IMG/VR virus record: IMGVR_UViG_3300050821_004476
Span: 1-38,631 of that record
Strand: one strand, 5' to 3'
Length of the DNA: 38,631 nucleotides
Origin: a virus
Shown here: piece after piece, positions 29,014 through 36,193 of the stretch
Position numbering within the stretch: position 1 is the stretch's first letter
Layout: each line of letters begins with the position of its first letter
Translations under genes and position numbers: made by a program
Notes under the pieces: generated by a model
What the model was told of the DNA's origin: nothing
Seen by the model: the letters and a program-made list of their open reading frames with translations, nothing else
Database searches by the model: none

Positions 29014-29337
29014 TTTCTGTTCCTTTCTAGAGCAAAATTAGCGTAACCTAGCGTTCCTCCGCGTAACTTTACGAAAAGGTTACGCTAAATATACGGTTTC
29101 TCCGCGTAAATAACCCCTTTTTAAGATTTGCGTAACCGCGTAACCCTAGATAGCGGGCGAGCGTTCCGAGCGTAACGGGGTATAATAATTTTTTAGTACA
29201 AAAATATATTATACGCGGTAACGGTCCTCTCGCTCCTTACCTCCCTTCGCTTCTCTCCGGTTACGCGGTTACGCTAAGTCCGAAAACCTAGTTTCTCCAC
29301 GTAAATAATAGGGATTTTCCGTAACCTTTCTCGAAAG
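29014..29337 (-). repeat. Iteron-like region with AT-rich core; candidate replication origin or operator array
   Basis: About 320 bp without a gene. I count ten exact GCGTAAC/GTTACGC heptamers between 29041 and 29363, in both orientations, plus near copies (GCGTAAATAA, CCGTAACC, GCGGTAAC). A very AT-rich stretch with TATAATAATTTTTT and AAAATATATTATA (about 29180-29213) lies in the middle. Inverted pairs occur, e.g. 29061-29067 with 29079-29085. Two of the heptamers overlap the end of the ATPase gene. Iterons next to an AT-rich stretch and replication-type genes is a classic origin layout; repressor operators are the alternative. Confidence 0.55.
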
Positions 29338-30522
29338 TTACGCTAAGTAACGGGAGGTTACGCTAACTAGCTTCCCGTTTTCTACCGTTGGAAGTAACTG
29401 TACCGATTCGAGTTTCCCGATAATCCTCCAAATCGCCGGAGAAGATCCTACGCTAGCCTTAACGAGTTCTACGACTTTAAGGGATCGAAGCTCTTTGAGA
29501 AGTTTACTAGGCGTTTTCCTATTCGAGAGATTTCCTTTCTCTTGAGCTTGGTGAGTATTAAAAGGCGTATCTTTAAACTCTTCTAACGCTTCATAGAGAC
29601 TTCTCGCCCCCTTACTCACCGCGTCTATTCTCTGAAGAGAAGGTAAGAGAGCTTTACGAGCTAGCATATAGTCATCGAGAGTTGCTACCAGATTCTCCCT
29701 TTTGTCTCGTTTCCTAGTATGTTGGTGTAATAAGGTAATTGCTTTAATAGTAGATTCTATTTGAGTAAATGTTCTACGAATCGTCACGTTACCTTTATGG
29801 ACTAGTTTAGCTAACTCTCCAGAGAATGGTACTATAACTCGATAAGGCTTAAGACTCCTTTGAAATCTCTTATGATTAGTTATGATCTCTTTTATAATTT
29901 CGTCATCAGAAGTCTCAGCCATATCCCTCCTAGCTATCTCTTCAATAATTCTCTCTGATTGCTCTATACTATCATCCATGAAGATATGAATCATACGATT
30001 AGAGTCCTCTTCAAATATGTCCTTGTCTTCTAGGGTAGTAGTTTCACAAAACGCTACCGGACCCTCTTGTACTATGTATTTACCTTTGGGTCCTCCCTCT
30101 GCCTTATTGTCTGTAGATAACTTAGATATTTTATTTTCACTAAGTAGTTGTCTTAAAGCAGCAGAAGCGTCTTGAGCCTTTTCGTCTTTCTGTCTACTCC
30201 GCTCCCCCTTTACTATCCACATGTTTTTTAGAGAACCTACTTGATTGTAGTATAGGGACTCAGGAGTCATAGTAGTTACTCGGAGTATAGCTTCTTCAGG
30301 AAATAGATCAGATACACATTTTTGTACCCAACTCTTACCTGAACTAGAGTTTCCCCTTATTATGACTTTCAAAGGGTTATCTAGAATACGACTAGTTCCA
30401 CAGAGATAGAGGAAAAGAGCAGCTTCTTGCTCTCCTACAACTCCAATAGTTTGAATGTCAGCTAGGATCACAGCTATTAGATCTGGTTCACGAGCTAACT
30501 TAGGAAGGGTGATAGTAACCAT
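29338..30522 (-). CDS. P-loop ATPase, replication-helicase-like
   Basis: A 394-residue protein. Walker A is VIIRGNSSSGKSW (54-65). It is followed by EAILRVTTMTPESLYYNQVG and LKNMWIVKGERSRQKDEKAQ, probably Walker B. EGPVAFCETTTLEDKDIFEE carries a sensor-1-like site, and EEDSNRMIHIFMDDS an arginine that could act as finger. The C-terminal part resembles a winged helix (GNLSNRKTPSKLLKELRSLK). The layout fits phage or plasmid primase-associated helicases that lack the primase part. It is preceded by a structured leader and followed by the repeat region, so a replication role is likely. Confidence 0.65.
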   Translation of the reverse strand: MVTITLPKLAREPDLIAVILADIQTIGVVGEQEAALFLYLCGTSRILDNPLKVIIRGNSSSGKSWVQKCVSDLFPEEAILRVTTMTPESLYYNQVGSLKNMWIVKGERSRQKDEKAQDASAALRQLLSENKISKLSTDNKAEGGPKGKYIVQEGPVAFCETTTLEDKDIFEEDSNRMIHIFMDDSIEQSERIIEEIARRDMAETSDDEIIKEIITNHKRFQRSLKPYRVIVPFSGELAKLVHKGNVTIRRTFTQIESTIKAITLLHQHTRKRDKRENLVATLDDYMLARKALLPSLQRIDAVSKGARSLYEALEEFKDTPFNTHQAQEKGNLSNRKTPSKLLKELRSLKVVELVKASVGSSPAIWRIIGKLESVQLLPTVENGKLVSVTSRYLA

Positions 30523-30525
30523 AAT

Positions 30526-30644
30526 ACTCGTCCTTTGGTTTCTCGTCCTAGTAAATAAGGGAATGGCGGCTGGTCTACCCAGGACGAGTAAAGTTGACCC
30601 TCTCTAGGGGATCAATCCTAGAGAGTGCCGCCGAGTTCCCTTAT
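30526..30644 (-). promoter_or_regulatory. Structured RNA leader with anti-Shine-Dalgarno loop
   Basis: The leader of the ATPase gene folds by perfect complementarity. P1 is ATAAGGGAA/TTCCCTTAT (9 bp, 30644-30636 with 30563-30555) extended by GGCGGC/GCCGCC (6 bp). P2 inside is CTCTCTAGG/CCTAGAGAG (9 bp, 30625-30617 with 30608-30600). P3 is a weak GGTC/GACC closing a 20-nt loop. That loop contains ACTCGTCCT (30589-30581), exactly complementary to AGGACGAGT (30534-30526), the ribosome binding site 3 nt before the ATG. AGGACGAG occurs a second time at 30549-30542. This looks like a translational switch; the signal is unknown. Confidence 0.65.
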
Positions 30645-30672
30645 AGCTGACTAGTCTAGATCCGTAAAGAGA

Positions 30673-30882
30673 CTAGGATGTTGTTTTGTTTCTTCCTCTA
30701 AGTTCTAGCCAGAATCCTAAACCAAATATAGCAACGCTCCCAAGTCCACCGATAGCTGTCCCTTGAGCGTGTTTACCTAGAGTTTCCCAACTGTCTCCGA
30801 ATATACTATGAATTATAATCAGAATGCTAGGTAGAGCTATTCCCATTAGGAATCCTATTAGCCAATGATTGTAATGAGCCAT
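30673..30882 (-). CDS. Small two-span membrane protein, 69 aa
   Basis: Two hydrophobic segments (WLIGFLMGIALPSILIII and AIGGLGSVAIFGLGFWLEL) separated by a polar loop, with a basic C-terminus. The topology is holin-like, but no endolysin is seen nearby, so the role is open. Confidence 0.6.
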   Translation of the reverse strand: MAHYNHWLIGFLMGIALPSILIIIHSIFGDSWETLGKHAQGTAIGGLGSVAIFGLGFWLELRGRNKTTS

Positions 30883-30912
30883 AGTTTGAATTTCCTTTAG
30901 GTTGTTTAAGTG

Positions 30913-31137
30913 TTATACCTTAAACTCCACTTCCGTAGTCTTACCTTCACTATCTACTATAGCGAAGTTCTTTCCCTCTTGTCCGGCTTTAACGAATAGA
31001 GCGAGTAGTTCTATACCTTTAGAGATAGTAGATACGCTAGAGATTCCCAAAGTCTCTCTAATGTTCCAGTACTTCTTAAATACGCTCTCATTTAACCGAA
31101 CCGAAATCTGAGTATGTTCGCTAGCTTTAGATACCAT
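30913..31137 (-). CDS. Ribbon-helix-helix regulator, 74 aa
   Basis: QISVRLNESVFKKYWNIRET is a typical MetJ/Arc-type start: a short strand with alternating residues, then helix A. SSVSTISKGIELLALFVKA gives the second helix. Such dimers bind operators. It lies one base after the small terminase stop; its target may be a phage promoter nearby, perhaps the repeat region or the leader. Confidence 0.65.
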   Translation of the reverse strand: MVSKASEHTQISVRLNESVFKKYWNIRETLGISSVSTISKGIELLALFVKAGQEGKNFAIVDSEGKTTEVEFKV

Positions 31138-31138
31138 T

Positions 31139-31828
31139 CTATTCGTCTCCTTGTTCGTTAAAGTCCTCTACTATATCATAACTAGTCTCGATTATCTCAG
31201 GCTCTACTCTAGTCTGTTTCTTAGATTCCTCTATGAGTCTTTGCTCTACAAGATCCTCATTTGATCCTTCGTTAGCGGCTTGCCATAGAGCGTCAAAGTT
31301 AAATCCTGCCCCTACGTTTATATTCACGTCGGGATTAAGCGTCATGCCTGTATGAGCAGCTAGTAACTTAAGAGCATCTAGCTTATTCCATAGCTCAAAC
31401 TCTACTATCTCAGTAGTATCTTCTTCATCTACCTTATGACTAATCTTTATAGTCTTTATAGCTCTAGCGACATGATCTGGTAAGTCTTGTAAAGCTAGAT
31501 AGTTCCCATTCTCATCTACGAAATCTTGAGGACTAATAAATCCAATAGCCATTAGCTCATAGATGACTCTTTCCTTAGTTAAACCCATAACCATCATACG
31601 TTGATACAGAGCATTATTAAGAGCTTTCATTACTCCTTTGTTCTGTTGTAACTTCTGTACTGCACTACTAGGATTCTTGTATCCTGCTTGTTTAGCAGCA
31701 CTAAGCATATTCATAGCTTTATCAGCCATCATAGCTTCTATGAATTGCATCTGTTGAGGATTCAAACCTTCATACAACTTATACATGGGTGTCTTTGTTG
31801 ACTTCGGTTTTATCTTGATTGCTCTCAT
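31139..31828 (-). CDS. Terminase small subunit
   Basis: A 229-residue protein. The N-terminal DNA-binding part fits Terminase_2-type small subunits: LNPQQMQFIEAMMADKAMNM, LSAAKQAGYKNPSSAVQKLQ and KGVMKALNNAL. The middle has MGLTKERVIYELMAIGFISP, then IKTIKISHKVDEED and ELWNKLDALKLLAAHTGM as in the family. It recognises phage DNA and hands it to the large subunit. The two subunits lie about 11 kb apart, unlike the usual adjacent pair. Confidence 0.8.
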   Translation of the reverse strand: MRAIKIKPKSTKTPMYKLYEGLNPQQMQFIEAMMADKAMNMLSAAKQAGYKNPSSAVQKLQQNKGVMKALNNALYQRMMVMGLTKERVIYELMAIGFISPQDFVDENGNYLALQDLPDHVARAIKTIKISHKVDEEDTTEIVEFELWNKLDALKLLAAHTGMTLNPDVNINVGAGFNFDALWQAANEGSNEDLVEQRLIEESKKQTRVEPEIIETSYDIVEDFNEQGDE

Positions 31829-31905
31829 TTTACATTGAGTCCCTATACAACCGTTTTCTCACTACTACTATCCTAAATCCTGTTTTGATCTTATTACCCC
31901 GGTAA

Positions 31906-31980
31906 TTATTTATACTCGTCCATTCCCCAACAGAGAACTTTTTCCATTAACTTACAAAACCTAGCCCAAATAGCTTTCAT
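31906..31980 (-). CDS. Possible 24-residue peptide
   Basis: ATG 31980 is preceded by AGAGGAGAACAA, a strong ribosome binding site, and encodes MKAIWARFCKLMEKVLCWGM then DEYK. The signal comes from the ribosome binding site, not the protein. Confidence 0.4.
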   Translation of the reverse strand: MKAIWARFCKLMEKVLCWGMDEYK

Positions 31981-32008
31981 TTGTTCTCCTCTCGCTCTAA
32001 TAGTTTTC

Positions 32009-32188
32009 TCAGATAACTTCCTTCAGGAAAGTCTTTCGCGGTCTTTCCTTTTTCTTACATAGCTCTACTAGCTTATACTCATCTTGAGCGATGTATTCTT
32101 CATAAGACATAGGAAGTAGGAATCGTTGATTCCTACAAGCTAAAGCAAGTCCAAATAGCTCACTAGGATGTCCTCTAAGTATTATCAT
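32009..32188 (-). CDS. Hypothetical protein, 59 aa
   Basis: I start at ATG 32188, which overlaps the upstream stop as TAATG; an in-frame ATG at 32200 is also possible. The product (MIILRGHPSELFGLALACRN, SYEEYIAQDEYKLVELCKKK) is small and basic at the end. Unknown function. Confidence 0.55.
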   Translation of the reverse strand: MIILRGHPSELFGLALACRNQRFLLPMSYEEYIAQDEYKLVELCKKKERPRKTFLKEVI

Positions 32189-32598
32189 TATAACTCCCAC
32201 TTTCTTTTCTTAGCTTCTTCAAACCAAGCTCTATGATCTTTTCCGATCTTATAGAGTTCATCCTCACAAGGTAATCCTTCTACCGCTTGAGCGTAACAAG
32301 CATAAGCCGTTATCATAGTCTCTCCGCACATCCCTACTTGACTACAAAGGTACTTAGCGAAGTGGAGAGCTATAAACGGTACTTGCCACATAGGAAGCGT
32401 AGCGAGTTCCATCCCTCTAGACAACGCTGGATCTTTTTGTTCTTCTATCTTTCTTATTCGATAATTATCCTCTAGCAATTTAAGCACTAGCTGTAAAACT
32501 TCTTCTGCTTGTTCCGTAGTAAGTTGAGTCCCATAAACACTTAAGAGTTCTATAATACTCGCTTCATTAGATTGATTACGTAAAGCTTGTTGAGCCAT
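32188..32598 (-). CDS. Hypothetical helical protein, 136 aa
   Basis: All-helical (LTTEQAEEVLQLVLKLLEDN, VPFIALHFAKYLCSQVG, ITAYACYAQAVEGLP). It resembles no family I can name. Translation is coupled to the next gene. Confidence 0.6.
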   Translation of the reverse strand: MAQQALRNQSNEASIIELLSVYGTQLTTEQAEEVLQLVLKLLEDNYRIRKIEEQKDPALSRGMELATLPMWQVPFIALHFAKYLCSQVGMCGETMITAYACYAQAVEGLPCEDELYKIGKDHRAWFEEAKKRKWEL

Positions 32599-32635
32599 TT
32601 TACTTCTCCTATCTAAAGAATAGACTAAAGTATAT

Positions 32636-32977
32636 TCAATCTGAAGAAATATCCATTAAACGATCTACACCGAACGCGATTTGCTTCCCATTTTTATTTG
32701 CTTGATTACCTGCTACAAGTTTACCAAGAATATCCTTCGGACATTCAAGCTCCGCAAGATTCTCTTCAGCTAGTTTCCTTGATTGTCTATATAGCTCATA
32801 GAACGGATCGGAGGGTCTAATTATTCGTACACTATCCATAATAGTCCAAACTCCCCCTCTTGACACATAGCTCCTAGTTTTTAGTCTCCAAGGATATTCC
32901 CAATAGATCACCGTTCGATAGACTAACAGAAGAGTTCCTAAGCAAAGCGAGAGTACAAGAATATCTTGATTAGTCAT
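32636..32977 (-). CDS. Membrane-anchored hypothetical protein, 113 aa
   Basis: One N-terminal span (ILVLSLCLGTLLLVYRTVIY) and a soluble, basic remainder (SDPFYELYRQSRKLAEENLA). It overlaps the upstream gene by 4 bp. Confidence 0.6.
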   Translation of the reverse strand: MTNQDILVLSLCLGTLLLVYRTVIYWEYPWRLKTRSYVSRGGVWTIMDSVRIIRPSDPFYELYRQSRKLAEENLAELECPKDILGKLVAGNQANKNGKQIAFGVDRLMDISSD

Positions 32978-33180
32978 TTTCCTATCTCTGTATCGAAGTA
33001 AGGCACTCCATATGAGTTAATCCTATAGCACCTAGTTCTTACATCATTTCCTAACTGGTTAACCGCAGCGTTTCTAGCTCCTTGGAATGACGTAAACGTT
33101 CTTATCTGTTTACAACAAGTACAAGTTAGCCACTTCCATCCGCCTCTAGGAGTTTTGTACTTAACTTGTACTATCATCAT
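32974..33180 (-). CDS. Hypothetical protein, 68 aa
   Basis: A basic beta-rich protein (VQVKYKTPRGGWKWLTCTCC) with a CTCC cluster that may bind metal with a later Cys. The start lies inside the end of the upstream gene (20-bp overlap). Unknown function. Confidence 0.55.
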   Translation of the reverse strand: MMIVQVKYKTPRGGWKWLTCTCCKQIRTFTSFQGARNAAVNQLGNDVRTRCYRINSYGVPYFDTEIGK

Positions 33181-33418
33181 ACTTCTCCCTATACCTATTT
33201 ACAGCTAGATCAATAGTGTCACTGGTATCTAGTCCAAGAGCATTGATCTTTTCTTCTCGATTGTCTATTGAACTAAACTCCACTAGTATCCCTTCCGGAG
33301 TGTTTGTTACTTCTAACCTATCAAACCTAGTATTGAGAGCCTTCTTTAGACTCTCATACCGTTTCTCAATCTCTTGGAGTCTTTCGAGTTCTTTAGAGAG
33401 CACTGGAATCATAGTCAT
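33161..33418 (-). CDS. Hypothetical coiled-coil protein, 85 aa
   Basis: A helical, coiled-coil-like first half (LSKELERLQEIEKRYESLKK) followed by a beta-rich end. It overlaps the upstream gene as ATGA. An AGCTAAAGCAAGG match (about 33426-33442) directly before it forms its ribosome binding site while coding for the end of the upstream gene. Confidence 0.6.
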   Translation of the reverse strand: MTMIPVLSKELERLQEIEKRYESLKKALNTRFDRLEVTNTPEGILVEFSSIDNREEKINALGLDTSDTIDLAVNRYREKYDDSTS

Positions 33419-33663
33419 TTACTTATTCCTTGCTTTAGCTCAGGAACCTCTAATGGAATTATCTTAGAACCGGGAGGAACTATCTTAAACTCAAACCGCT
33501 TATCCCCCGTCTTAGGATCAATAGTCCATTGGGCCATACCGGAATCTATAGCAGCTTGTCTAGTTCTCTCGGTTCCGATATTCACTCCAAATTGATACCC
33601 ACCGAGAGCTAAGACTACCGCTCCTCCTACTAGCAATAATAGATCAGTCATAATTTTTCTCAT
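33415..33663 (-). CDS. Membrane-anchored hypothetical protein, 82 aa
   Basis: An N-terminal hydrophobic segment (MTDLLLLVGGAVVLALGGYQ) and a soluble Pro-rich end (IVPPGSKIIPLEVPELKQG). The ATG overlaps the stop of the 32-residue membrane peptide (ATGA), so the two form a coupled membrane pair. Confidence 0.6.
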   Translation of the reverse strand: MRKIMTDLLLLVGGAVVLALGGYQFGVNIGTERTRQAAIDSGMAQWTIDPKTGDKRFEFKIVPPGSKIIPLEVPELKQGISK

Positions 33664-33758
33664 GGTTTCTCTTCTACGAAATACAAGAGTAATCCGTCAA
33701 CTACTACTATCGCGACTATACCTATCATAGCCCAAGCTTGTTGACTAATCGCTAGCAT
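33660..33758 (-). CDS. Membrane peptide, 32 aa
   Basis: ATG 33758 follows AGGAGGAGAAAG, a very strong ribosome binding site. The product has one long hydrophobic span (AWAMIGIVAIVVVDGLLLYF) and an acidic end. Coupled to the next membrane protein. Confidence 0.6.
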   Translation of the reverse strand: MLAISQQAWAMIGIVAIVVVDGLLLYFVEEKP

Positions 33759-33780
33759 CTTTCTCCTCCTTACTCTCAAA

Positions 33781-33981
33781 TCAATAAGTTAGTTCCCAGT
33801 AGCTAGGATTCCCTGTAATCCAACTCAACCAAGTCTTATAGATCGGTCTACTCTTCATAGCCTTTAAGATGTATCCCATATCGATAGTCTTATCTACCCA
33901 AGGAGCATTAATATAAGGAAACCCTCCGTGATCTTTTCTTTCTATCATCTCTATACAGTTAGGCTCAAACGTTCTACTCAT
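33781..33981 (-). CDS. Hypothetical protein, 66 aa
   Basis: A small aromatic protein (IERKDHGGFPYINAPWVDK, KTWLSWITGNPSYWELTY). It overlaps the upstream gene by 8 bp. No family recognised. Confidence 0.55.
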   Translation of the reverse strand: MSRTFEPNCIEMIERKDHGGFPYINAPWVDKTIDMGYILKAMKSRPIYKTWLSWITGNPSYWELTY

Positions 33982-34171
33982 ATCGTACCTTTTCTACAAG
34001 AGCATCAACTAATCTAACTCGTTCTCTTTTATCGGGATCTATGTAACGTAGTTTCATCTTACGTTCCGCCATATCTTTTTCGGATAGTACCGGATTCCCC
34101 GTCTCTACCCAATTACGGTAACAGTTCAAAGCTATTAAAAGCAACTCATTCTCTTGTTGAGACAGTTCCAT
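33974..34171 (-). CDS. Hypothetical helical protein, 65 aa
   Basis: Helical and charged (QQENELLLIALNCYRNWVE, KDMAERKMKLRYIDPDKRER). It overlaps its neighbours by 26 and 8 bp. Confidence 0.55.
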   Translation of the reverse strand: MELSQQENELLLIALNCYRNWVETGNPVLSEKDMAERKMKLRYIDPDKRERVRLVDALVEKVRYE

Positions 34172-34502
34172 TCTCCCCTCCCATTTCTATTACACAAACT
34201 TTCTTACCTTCAGCCCTAAGTACGATAGACCTAGCTAGTACATGGTCTTCGTCCGGCCAAGTCTCAAAAGGTATACCAAACATTATCGAGTCGCTAAGCT
34301 TAATAACTTCACTAGAGACTCCGTGAGCTTCTATCGCTGCTTTAACAAATTGATAGTCTTTGTTAGTAAGCAAATAAACGTCAGGGATGTTAAGATCATT
34401 TATCTTCTCACTAGCTTCTTGCATAGCCTTTTTGAGATCCTCTATCTCCATAGGCTTATCGGGCCAAGCAGACTTATCGCTATTTGAAGTTCCGTAGCTC
34501 AT
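34146..34502 (-). CDS. Hypothetical protein, 118 aa
   Basis: An alpha/beta protein (PDVYLLTNKDYQFVKAAIEA, KVCVIEMGGENGTVSTRE) of unknown function. The VYLLTNKDY segment recalls phage capsid-like N-terminal arm segments only loosely. It heads a coupled run and is preceded by a terminator-like hairpin directly before its ribosome binding site. Confidence 0.6.
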   Translation of the reverse strand: MSYGTSNSDKSAWPDKPMEIEDLKKAMQEASEKINDLNIPDVYLLTNKDYQFVKAAIEAHGVSSEVIKLSDSIMFGIPFETWPDEDHVLARSIVLRAEGKKVCVIEMGGENGTVSTRE

Positions 34503-34519
34503 AATACCCCTTTTCTAGG

Positions 34520-34590
34520 AAAAATCCCTACCCTTCCGTAAACCGCTCTAGCATCGCTTAGGATCGATTCTAAAGAAAGTACGGAGGGTA
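34520..34590 (-). terminator. Terminator-like hairpin just before the 34502 start (possible attenuator)
   Basis: On the minus strand TACCCTCCGTA (34590-34580) pairs with TACGGAAGGGTA (34540-34529), an 11-bp stem with one bulge and a 39-nt loop. GGGATTTTT follows, and the ribosome binding site AAAAGGGG and ATG come within 20 nt. CGATTCTA occurs at 34565, 34613 and 34634 in and upstream of it. Confidence 0.5.
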
Positions 34591-34647
34591 AGACGTTTTT
34601 AGCCCTTTGCGTCGATTCTAGCCCTATCCTAGACGATTCTAGCGGTA

Positions 34648-34875
34648 CTAGAAAATAACCCCTTCCGCTCCGTATTGCTTACCCGCTAATCCTTTGTAAA
34701 CGATAATACAACTCTCGTCATCCGCATCGTACTTAGGAGCTAGTTGAGAGAAAGCTTGAACCGTTTCGGAGTCTCCTATGTATTTCCATCCTATTCCGTA
34801 TCCAGTTCTCTCCGCTCTAAAATTCTGCTCTGGATATTTATTTCGTAGTTGTTTAAGGATAGAGAGTTTCTTCAT
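34648..34875 (-). CDS. Hypothetical protein, 75 aa
   Basis: Started at ATG 34875 (AGGTGGG 5-8 nt upstream) rather than the GTG at 34884. A small mixed protein (LSILKQLRNKYPEQNFRAER, ESCIIVYKGLAGKQYG). It overlaps the upstream gene by 23 bp. Confidence 0.55.
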   Translation of the reverse strand: MKKLSILKQLRNKYPEQNFRAERTGYGIGWKYIGDSETVQAFSQLAPKYDADDESCIIVYKGLAGKQYGAEGVIF

Positions 34876-34972
34876 TATTCCCACCTAAAGAACAATCTCC
34901 AGCTTTACTCTGTAAGAACTGTTTCTTACCGCAGTGAGGACAATCTAGAGTTAATACATTATAACTTCCCAT
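34853..34972 (-). CDS. Small zinc-binding-like protein, 39 aa
   Basis: I choose ATG 34972 because AAAGGAG lies 6 nt upstream and the product MGSYNVLTLDCPHCGKKQFL then QSKAGDCSL matches a familiar small phage protein. The longer frame up to 35083 runs through a terminator-like hairpin and is unlikely to be translated. CPHC plus the later Cys may bind zinc. Confidence 0.6.
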   Translation of the reverse strand: MGSYNVLTLDCPHCGKKQFLQSKAGDCSLGGNNEETLYP

Positions 34973-35046
34973 TCTCTCTCCTTTTGCTCGCTCTTGAGAA
35001 AAATACTTCCGATCCTCTAGTATAACTACCGTCCGAAGGAATAGAA

Positions 35047-35101
35047 AGAGCCTCCGACCTACGTGGAGCGAGCAAAGCGACACTAATAAACCGGAGGCTC
35101 T
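35047..35101 (-). terminator. Hairpin after the coiled-coil gene
   Basis: AGAGCCTCCG (35101-35092) and CGGAGGCTCT (35056-35047) form a perfect 10-bp stem with a 35-nt loop, followed by TTCTATT on the minus strand. It sits 8 bp after the coiled-coil stop at 35109. The U-run is weak, so terminator is likely but not certain. Confidence 0.5.
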
Positions 35102-35108
35102 CGAATGT

Positions 35109-35237
35109 TTAATGTACGGGATTGTCTAGAACTTTTACTCTCGTCTCTAAGTCCTCTAATCGCTTTTCTAAGAGATGATAGTGCTCTACCGTTTTGAGTA
35201 AGAGAGCTACTGTCTCTTGTAGATGATCCTGAAGAAT
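35109..35237 (-). CDS. Small coiled-coil protein, possibly with an ATT start
   Basis: This frame reads ILQDHLQETVALLLKTVEHY and then HLLEKRLEDLETRVKVLDNP, a convincing coiled coil, and stops just before the hairpin at 35101. The overlapping frame ending at 35083 is Ser/Arg-rich and looks spurious in its last 50 codons. No ATG, GTG or TTG starts the coiled-coil frame. AGGAG lies 8 nt before an ATT codon at 35237, the best-placed start. The alternative is that it belongs to the broken methyltransferase region. Confidence 0.45.
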   Translation of the reverse strand: MLQDHLQETVALLLKTVEHYHLLEKRLEDLETRVKVLDNPVH

Positions 35238-35250
35238 CTTTATAGCTCCT

Positions 35251-36193
35251 CTTTCCCGTTAGATGAGCGGTAGAAGGTCTATCTAATAACGCTCCTTCGA
35301 TTCTCGGGATAGCGTTCTCCCGTAAGTAGACCTCACTCAAATCTATTCCAATTGATTTACGATTATGAGTAATCGCTAACGGAACAAGTAGTTCCTGAAC
35401 CTATAAACGGATCTAAGATAGTATCCCCTTCCTTACTTCCGGATAATATACAAGGTTCTACTAACTTAGTAGGAAATGTAGCAAAGTGTGCTCCTCCATA
35501 ATTTTCTGAAGAAATATTCCATACGTCTCGCTTGTTTCTAGTATCTCCCGTTTCCCAAATTGTACCAGGTTTTCCATTTCCTGACGGATTTACCCCTTTA
35601 GCAACTGCTTGACCAAAACTTCCCATCTTACTATCAGAGGTTATATAAACCCCTGGAGTTGCTTTTTCTTTTATTGCTTCATGGTTAAAATAGTATCCCA
35701 TCTTCTTAACAAACATAAACAGATACTCGTGCGATTTAGTACATCGATTCTTAATACTCTCCGGCATAGGAGCGGGCTTAGCCCAAATAATATCACTACG
35801 GAGTACCCAACCGAAGTCTCGTAAAGCTAGTGCTGTTCTCCAAGGAATTCCGACTAGGTTCCCCGGTTTAAGTCCGCTAGAGGTTTTAATTAAATGCCTA
35901 CTTCCGGCATTACTAAGTTGTTTATCAGAGGGACCGCCGGTCCCTCCTCCATTGTAACTATCCCCTAAGTTGAGCCAAAGAGTTCCATCGTCTTTTAAGA
36001 CTCGATAGACTTCGCTAAATACTTCTACCATTTTATCTATGAATTCTTCTGGGATTTTTTCCAATCCTATTTGTCCCTCAACTCCATAGTCTCTCAAACC
36101 CCTTAGTTACCAGTAGGGTGGTGAAGTAACACAGCACTGCACTACCCTACTAGGGAGTCTCCTTAATACGTCTACTACATCGCCATGATAGAG
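35251..36193 (-). pseudogene. Broken DNA methyltransferase (N4-cytosine/N6-adenine type)
   Basis: The gene can be read in three pieces. Piece 1, from 36193: LYHGDVVDVLRRLPSRVVQ, then CCVTSPPYW (catalytic motif IV), with no start codon and beginning right after the primase stop. An extra TAACTAAGG then puts a stop between SPPYW and GLRDYG. Piece 2 (TTG 36097 to 35363): LRDYGVEGQIGLEKIPEEF, GTLWLNLGDSYNGGG, GWVLRSDIIWAKPAPMPESI and DPFIGSGTTCSV (SAM site). A +1 shift follows. Piece 3: AITHNRKSIGIDLSEVYLRE and NAIPRIEGALLDRP. Intact relatives have SPPYWGLRDYG and GIDLxxxYL in one frame. Three lesions in one gene while neighbours are clean point to decay rather than sequencing error. Confidence 0.75.

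Noticed and set aside
34973-35083. N-terminal extension of the small zinc-binding-like gene
   Set aside because: It runs through a 10-bp terminator-like hairpin, while ATG 34972 has a strong ribosome binding site.
35252-35258. GGGAAAG slippery heptamer like that of lambda G/GT
   Set aside because: A -1 shift here meets a stop after a few codons, and the coiled-coil frame would need +1, so lambda-type frameshifting does not explain it.
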